A DNA stretch of 64,000 nt, from NCBI GenBank assembly GCA_947259495.1, contig CAMYLV010000006.1, positions 1-64,000 of the forward strand. Reading direction: 5' to 3'. The notes under the pieces are model-generated. The model worked only from the letters and a program-made list of their open reading frames with translations. It did not search any database and was not told the DNA's origin. This DNA is from an uncultured Desulfobacterales bacterium (GTDB taxonomy: Bacteria; Desulfobacterota; Desulfobacteria; Desulfobacterales; JAHEIW01). Made by a program: the position numbers and the translations under genes. Positions 61,006-64,000 of this stretch are shown here, in pieces (the stretch's first letter is position 1; the number at the start of each line of letters is the position of its first letter).

Positions 61006-61680
61006 TTGAACTCAGATCTACCCGAATACATTGAAGTCAATCCGTCTGCTGATCCCGCAGCAGTCATTATCTGGCTGCACGGTCTGGGGGCCGACGGCCA
61101 CGATTTTGAGGCCATAGTACCGCAGCTGCGTCTGCCGGATTGGCTACCCGTGCGTTATGTTTTTCCGCATGCACCCGCGCGAGCGGTCACCATCAATGGC
61201 GGTGTCGTTATGCGAGCCTGGTTTGATATCTATGACGTAAATCTGACATCCGATTCGATAGACCATGATCAATTCCTTGAATCAACAGACATGCTGACGG
61301 CTTTGATTGAAAACGAATTGCGATCCGGTGTGGCTTCGGATCGAATTGTACTGGCCGGTTTTTCCCAGGGAGGCGCTATTGTTCTGCATGCCGGCCTGCA
61401 TTACAATAAACAGCTGGCCGGCATTTTGGCCATGTCGATGCATTTGCCGACCATAGCGCACATGGCTTCGGCGTTCAGCTCCGCCAGCAGACAGGTTCCC
61501 ATCATGATGGTCCATGGACAAATGGATCCGGTTATCCCGGTGCTTAAAGCAGTTGAAACCCGGCAGGCTCTCACCGGTTTGGGGTATGCGGTCGACTGGC
61601 ATGAATATCCCATGCCGCATACGGTTTGTGCCGATGAAATTGAAGATATTCGCGCCTGGCTCCTCTCAATTTTAACCTGA
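61006..61680 (+). CDS. Carboxylesterase/phospholipase (alpha/beta hydrolase)
   Basis: The 224-residue protein has LHGLGADGHDFE, nucleophile GFSQGG, an Asp in GQMDPVIP and a final His in PMPHTV, the catalytic set of the EstB-type carboxylesterases. It would hydrolyse esters in the cytosol. I use the TTG at 61006 as start because AGGAGG (60992-60997) is 8 bases upstream; an ATG at 60976 is in frame but lacks a ribosome site. Confidence 0.9.
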   Translation: MNSDLPEYIEVNPSADPAAVIIWLHGLGADGHDFEAIVPQLRLPDWLPVRYVFPHAPARAVTINGGVVMRAWFDIYDVNLTSDSIDHDQFLESTDMLTALIENELRSGVASDRIVLAGFSQGGAIVLHAGLHYNKQLAGILAMSMHLPTIAHMASAFSSASRQVPIMMVHGQMDPVIPVLKAVETRQALTGLGYAVDWHEYPMPHTVCADEIEDIRAWLLSILT

Positions 61681-61763
61681 ATGATCCAAATGTATTAAAA
61701 AAAGACAACGGCAGCGGGCTCAATGGGGCTATCGGGAAACGGGCTCAACCTTTTTGAGACAGC

Positions 61764-62378
61764 TTATTGCCGAATTGCCAGACAAATACCGTCATACTCC
61801 GGCGAGTGGAAGGGTAAATACGAAAACAGGAAGACCGATCGCCAATCCGGTTGTGCGGCAACAGCGCGATTAAACCCATCGGCGCCTTTGAATGCCACAT
61901 TATCAACCACCAGCAAGCCGCCTTTTCTTAGCAGGTTCTGGAAATACGGCAACGCGCGGTGATAATCTGCCTTTTCAATATCCATAAATATCAAATCGAA
62001 GGCGGTTTCCAAGGTCGCCAGTTCCTGCAACGCATCGCAAACGCGAAGCTCGATGCGCTCTTGCAGACCGGCTGTTTTAAAGTTCTTGAGCGCCCTTTTC
62101 GCCATGGCCGCATCTTGCTCCAGCGTTACGACCCGACCATTGACATTTTCACAGGCGCTTGCCAGAAAAATAGCCGAATATCCGGTCGCCGTGCCCAGTT
62201 CCAGGATACGTTTGGCCGCACTGACACGGGCCAGGATAAACAGAAATTCACCAACGACCGGTCCAATAATGGGGATAGCCTCACGCCGGGCTTCTTCCTC
62301 CAGCTCCATCAGAAATGCGTTTCTGTCGGGAACAAACTGCGTAAAATAGGCTTCGGGATTGTCGACTATGGCGGACAT
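61764..62378 (-). CDS. O-methyltransferase (family 3, SAM-dependent)
   Basis: The 204-residue protein has ILELGTATGYS (motif I), VVTLEQD, FDLIFMDIEK and LLVVDNVAF, the pattern of the catechol/caffeoyl-CoA-like O-methyltransferases. It uses SAM to methylate a small phenolic or similar substrate in the cytosol. I use the ATG at 62378, just after GAGGAGG; an in-frame ATG at 62426 reaches into a family-1 repeat. Confidence 0.9.
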   Translation of the reverse strand: MSAIVDNPEAYFTQFVPDRNAFLMELEEEARREAIPIIGPVVGEFLFILARVSAAKRILELGTATGYSAIFLASACENVNGRVVTLEQDAAMAKRALKNFKTAGLQERIELRVCDALQELATLETAFDLIFMDIEKADYHRALPYFQNLLRKGGLLVVDNVAFKGADGFNRAVAAQPDWRSVFLFSYLPFHSPEYDGICLAIRQ

Positions 62379-62413
62379 GGCACCTCCTCGGTTTTGGTTT
62401 TGTGCTATCGCTA

Positions 62414-62463
62414 TACCGTTTTCCATAATAATGTTCCGGAATACAGAAGTGCGGCATAAGGGG
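62414..62463 (+). repeat. Family 1 repeat, partial copy (small hairpin module only)
   Basis: Reads TACCGTTTTCCATAATAATG ... GCGGCATAAGGGG and then leaves the family sequence. It lies between two leftward genes. Confidence 0.8.
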
Positions 62464-62500
62464 CAGCGGCATCAGCAGGCCAATTTTATGGCGGTCGCAT

Positions 62501-63580
62501 TTAAAACAGATCTCTTTGGTCCCGCTGAATCTCATCCATATGATCGATATACAACTGAACCTGTCTTTTAAGCGCGGCAATTGGTTCCGGGTTGGCCAGT
62601 TTCCAGCGGTAAAGCTCATTTTTTAACTGGCGGCTTTCCTGCGCCAGCGCATCCTTCACCTGAACTTTGGCGGGGTCCCAGAGCAAATGCGCTTCAGTGG
62701 CGGCCAGATCGATTTTCTTAAAATGCCACTGGCAGTACCCGTCCCACCACTTGGAAAAAATTTCTCCGTTTGTCAGAGAACCTTCGAAAAAGAAATAGGT
62801 CCATTCCAGCTGCGACTGATGAATATGGAGGTCCCGGGCGATGTCCCGCAGCACCCGCCGGCCTTCGACGGTGTGGTTATCAAAAACGACCCAGTAGGGA
62901 AATTTCGGATCCGGGGCCTGGCCCTCTGTGATCGACGGCAAATGACCGGTTGCCGTCAAATAGGCGGCGGCCTGAATGACAGCTTTGTCATGTGGCAGGC
63001 CGGCGTTCTTGAAGCGGGAGGCGCTATCGATCAAGATTTTTTCAGTGGCAGATGTTTTTTGCCAGCTGATCCATTGCCAAAAATCATCGGGGCGCCGAAT
63101 GGCAGAAGCCACGACCTTGATGGCTTTATCGTCGGCGGTGTCGGTGAGCACCGTGTCGTCCCCCTGGGAAAATGCATAGGCTAAATAGCCGAGCCCGGTT
63201 GCATCACGGGCCTTGGTGGCGCGGGTTACCTGGATCAACGCCGCAACTTTACTGTGAAATTTTTTGTTGAAAATTAATTCCGTCCCCAGCGGCCAGCATT
63301 CTTCAAAGGTGATGATGGCTGTTTGGGAACGGTACCAATTCTTATCTTTTGATCCAAGAGATTCAAGAAAACTGCTGGTGGTGAGGACCAGATCGGCGTT
63401 TCCGCGCCTGACGGCCTTTTGCAGCAATGAACGATATCGTTTTTCGATTTTTGATCGGCTGGCTTTCATTGCAACAGCAAATTGGGGGTAATCGACAATT
63501 TCTGGTAAATCGCCTCGCAACTTGCGGAAAATCCAAAAGCGTGTCAATCGGCCGTGTAGTCGAAATATTTCTGTCGGCAA
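62501..63580 (-). CDS. Protein of unknown function, with a RarA/MgsA-like helical segment
   Basis: The open frame gives 359 residues from a TTG at 63580, with an alternative ATG at residue 38 (63469); neither has a good ribosome site. The sequence LLQKAVRRGNADLVL and later AVIQAAAYLTATGHLPS weakly resemble the C-terminal helical domain of RarA-type AAA proteins, but no ATPase is attached. The C-terminal 150 residues have many Trp and charged residues. Function is not known. Confidence 0.6.
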   Translation of the reverse strand: MPTEIFRLHGRLTRFWIFRKLRGDLPEIVDYPQFAVAMKASRSKIEKRYRSLLQKAVRRGNADLVLTTSSFLESLGSKDKNWYRSQTAIITFEECWPLGTELIFNKKFHSKVAALIQVTRATKARDATGLGYLAYAFSQGDDTVLTDTADDKAIKVVASAIRRPDDFWQWISWQKTSATEKILIDSASRFKNAGLPHDKAVIQAAAYLTATGHLPSITEGQAPDPKFPYWVVFDNHTVEGRRVLRDIARDLHIHQSQLEWTYFFFEGSLTNGEIFSKWWDGYCQWHFKKIDLAATEAHLLWDPAKVQVKDALAQESRQLKNELYRWKLANPEPIAALKRQVQLYIDHMDEIQRDQRDLF

Positions 63581-63662
63581 TCCGTCAACCGGGGATCACT
63601 ATCCGCGGGTTTCCTTATGGCGTGCTGCGGTGGTCTGGATACCTGCAATGATCTGATCTACG

Positions 63663-64000
63663 CTAATTCCCGCCGCGAAAACCCGGCGGCTCGGGTGTAA
63701 AGACGGCGATTTCATTGTCCTCTTCGATGATGATGGTGGTCCATTGTTTGCTTGAATACCACACACCCAGTTGCTGACCCTTATGGTCTAGTATACGAGA
63801 TCCATAGGGCGGGTACCCGTAGATAATATCCATCTGGCGGATCCAGTTTCTGAGCAGCGGTACGGTGACCTCAATTTCTTTCCACAACCCCTTGCGAAGC
63901 TTGTATTGGCGCTCAATGGCTATAATGGCGTAGGGAACGGAACCCCAGCTGCTGTAATAGTATTTGTGATCGGGTAAAATCTTATGCGTTTCAAAGACAT
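63663..64000 (-). CDS. Protein of unknown function, 3' part (cut by window end)
   Basis: The last ~112 codons of a gene that starts outside the window: it reads ...YYYSSWGSVPYAIIAIERQYKLRKGLWKE and ends PEPPGFRGGN before a TAG. The frame is open to the end of the window. I do not know the family. The many Tyr/Trp residues suggest an extracytoplasmic domain; this is only a guess from composition. Confidence 0.65.
   Translation of the reverse strand, partial: VFETHKILPDHKYYYSSWGSVPYAIIAIERQYKLRKGLWKEIEVTVPLLRNWIRQMDIIYGYPPYGSRILDHKGQQLGVWYSSKQWTTIIIEEDNEIAVFTPEPPGFRGGN

Noticed and set aside
13749-62463. Possible CRISPR array because of repeated units
   Set aside because: The repeats are dispersed and kilobases apart, differ in direction and have no spacers.
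1-64000. tRNA or rRNA genes
   Set aside because: No cloverleaf with a TTCRA loop or rRNA-like stretch was recognised by eye; a scan with a dedicated program would be needed to exclude them.

Overview
The window looks like a chromosomal segment of a sulfate-reducer-like Desulfobacterota (deltaproteobacterial) genome. The main clues are a bacterioferritin very close to the Desulfovibrio type, a rhodanese gene with an in-frame UGA and a hairpin that fits a bacterial SECIS, a single-cluster Asp-type ferredoxin, a CheB-CheR hybrid, DUF4390, bactofilin and PAC2 proteins, and intergenic DNA full of short palindromic repeats. This is an inference from gene content; no rRNA or tRNA gene was seen.

Layout. 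1-7 kb: partial CheB-CheR fusion, a small membrane protein with a PilZ protein, a chimeric MalT-ATPase/hydrolase ORF and a Lon-family protease. 7-14 kb: nitrilase-family hydrolase, a 1777-residue tandem UvrA and a ferredoxin, then a nest of two mobile 100-bp repeats. 14-21 kb: SDR oxidoreductase, outer-membrane barrel, an OmpR-type two-component pair with a palindrome upstream, DUF4390 and a secreted protein. 21-27 kb: glutaredoxin-thioredoxin reductase fusion, TPR-like lipoprotein overlapping a PBP1B-type synthase, MFS transporter, OsmC protein. 27-35 kb: zinc-ribbon/coiled-coil protein, aminopeptidase P, M28 peptidase and an operon of an FMN glutamate-synthase-like protein with a glutamate dehydrogenase that lacks two catalytic residues; remnants of an M24 peptidase, endonuclease V and a MalT-like regulator lie between. 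35-43 kb: CoA-transferase/GNAT fusion, bacterioferritin, bactofilin operon, 3D-domain protein, and a SbcD-like nuclease coupled to a degenerate DnaQ/GIY-YIG fusion. 43-49 kb: two adjacent dynamin-like GTPases and an HtrA-like protease with TPRs, then a possible small RNA. 49-57 kb: small unknown proteins, the putative selenoprotein rhodanese, Fe-alcohol dehydrogenase, an orphan flagellar-rod-like protein, LOG protein, a degenerate metallo-beta-lactamase-fold protein. 57-64 kb: acyl-CoA dehydrogenase, DUF4124, PAC2, carboxylesterase, O-methyltransferase and two proteins of unknown function, the last cut by the window end.

The most striking signals are the dispersed repeats. Family 1 is a ~100-bp element (eight near-complete and two partial copies); one copy sits inside another and the outer copy is restored exactly when the inner one is removed, so the ends and past mobility are visible. 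Family 2 (three copies) keeps a 28-nt apical sequence while its stems change on both sides with pairing kept. A ~139-bp long palindrome and several degenerate heptad palindromes add to this. Other highlights are the probable selenocysteine rhodanese, the catalytically altered glutamate dehydrogenase, the chimeric MalT-hydrolase and the paired dynamin-like GTPases.
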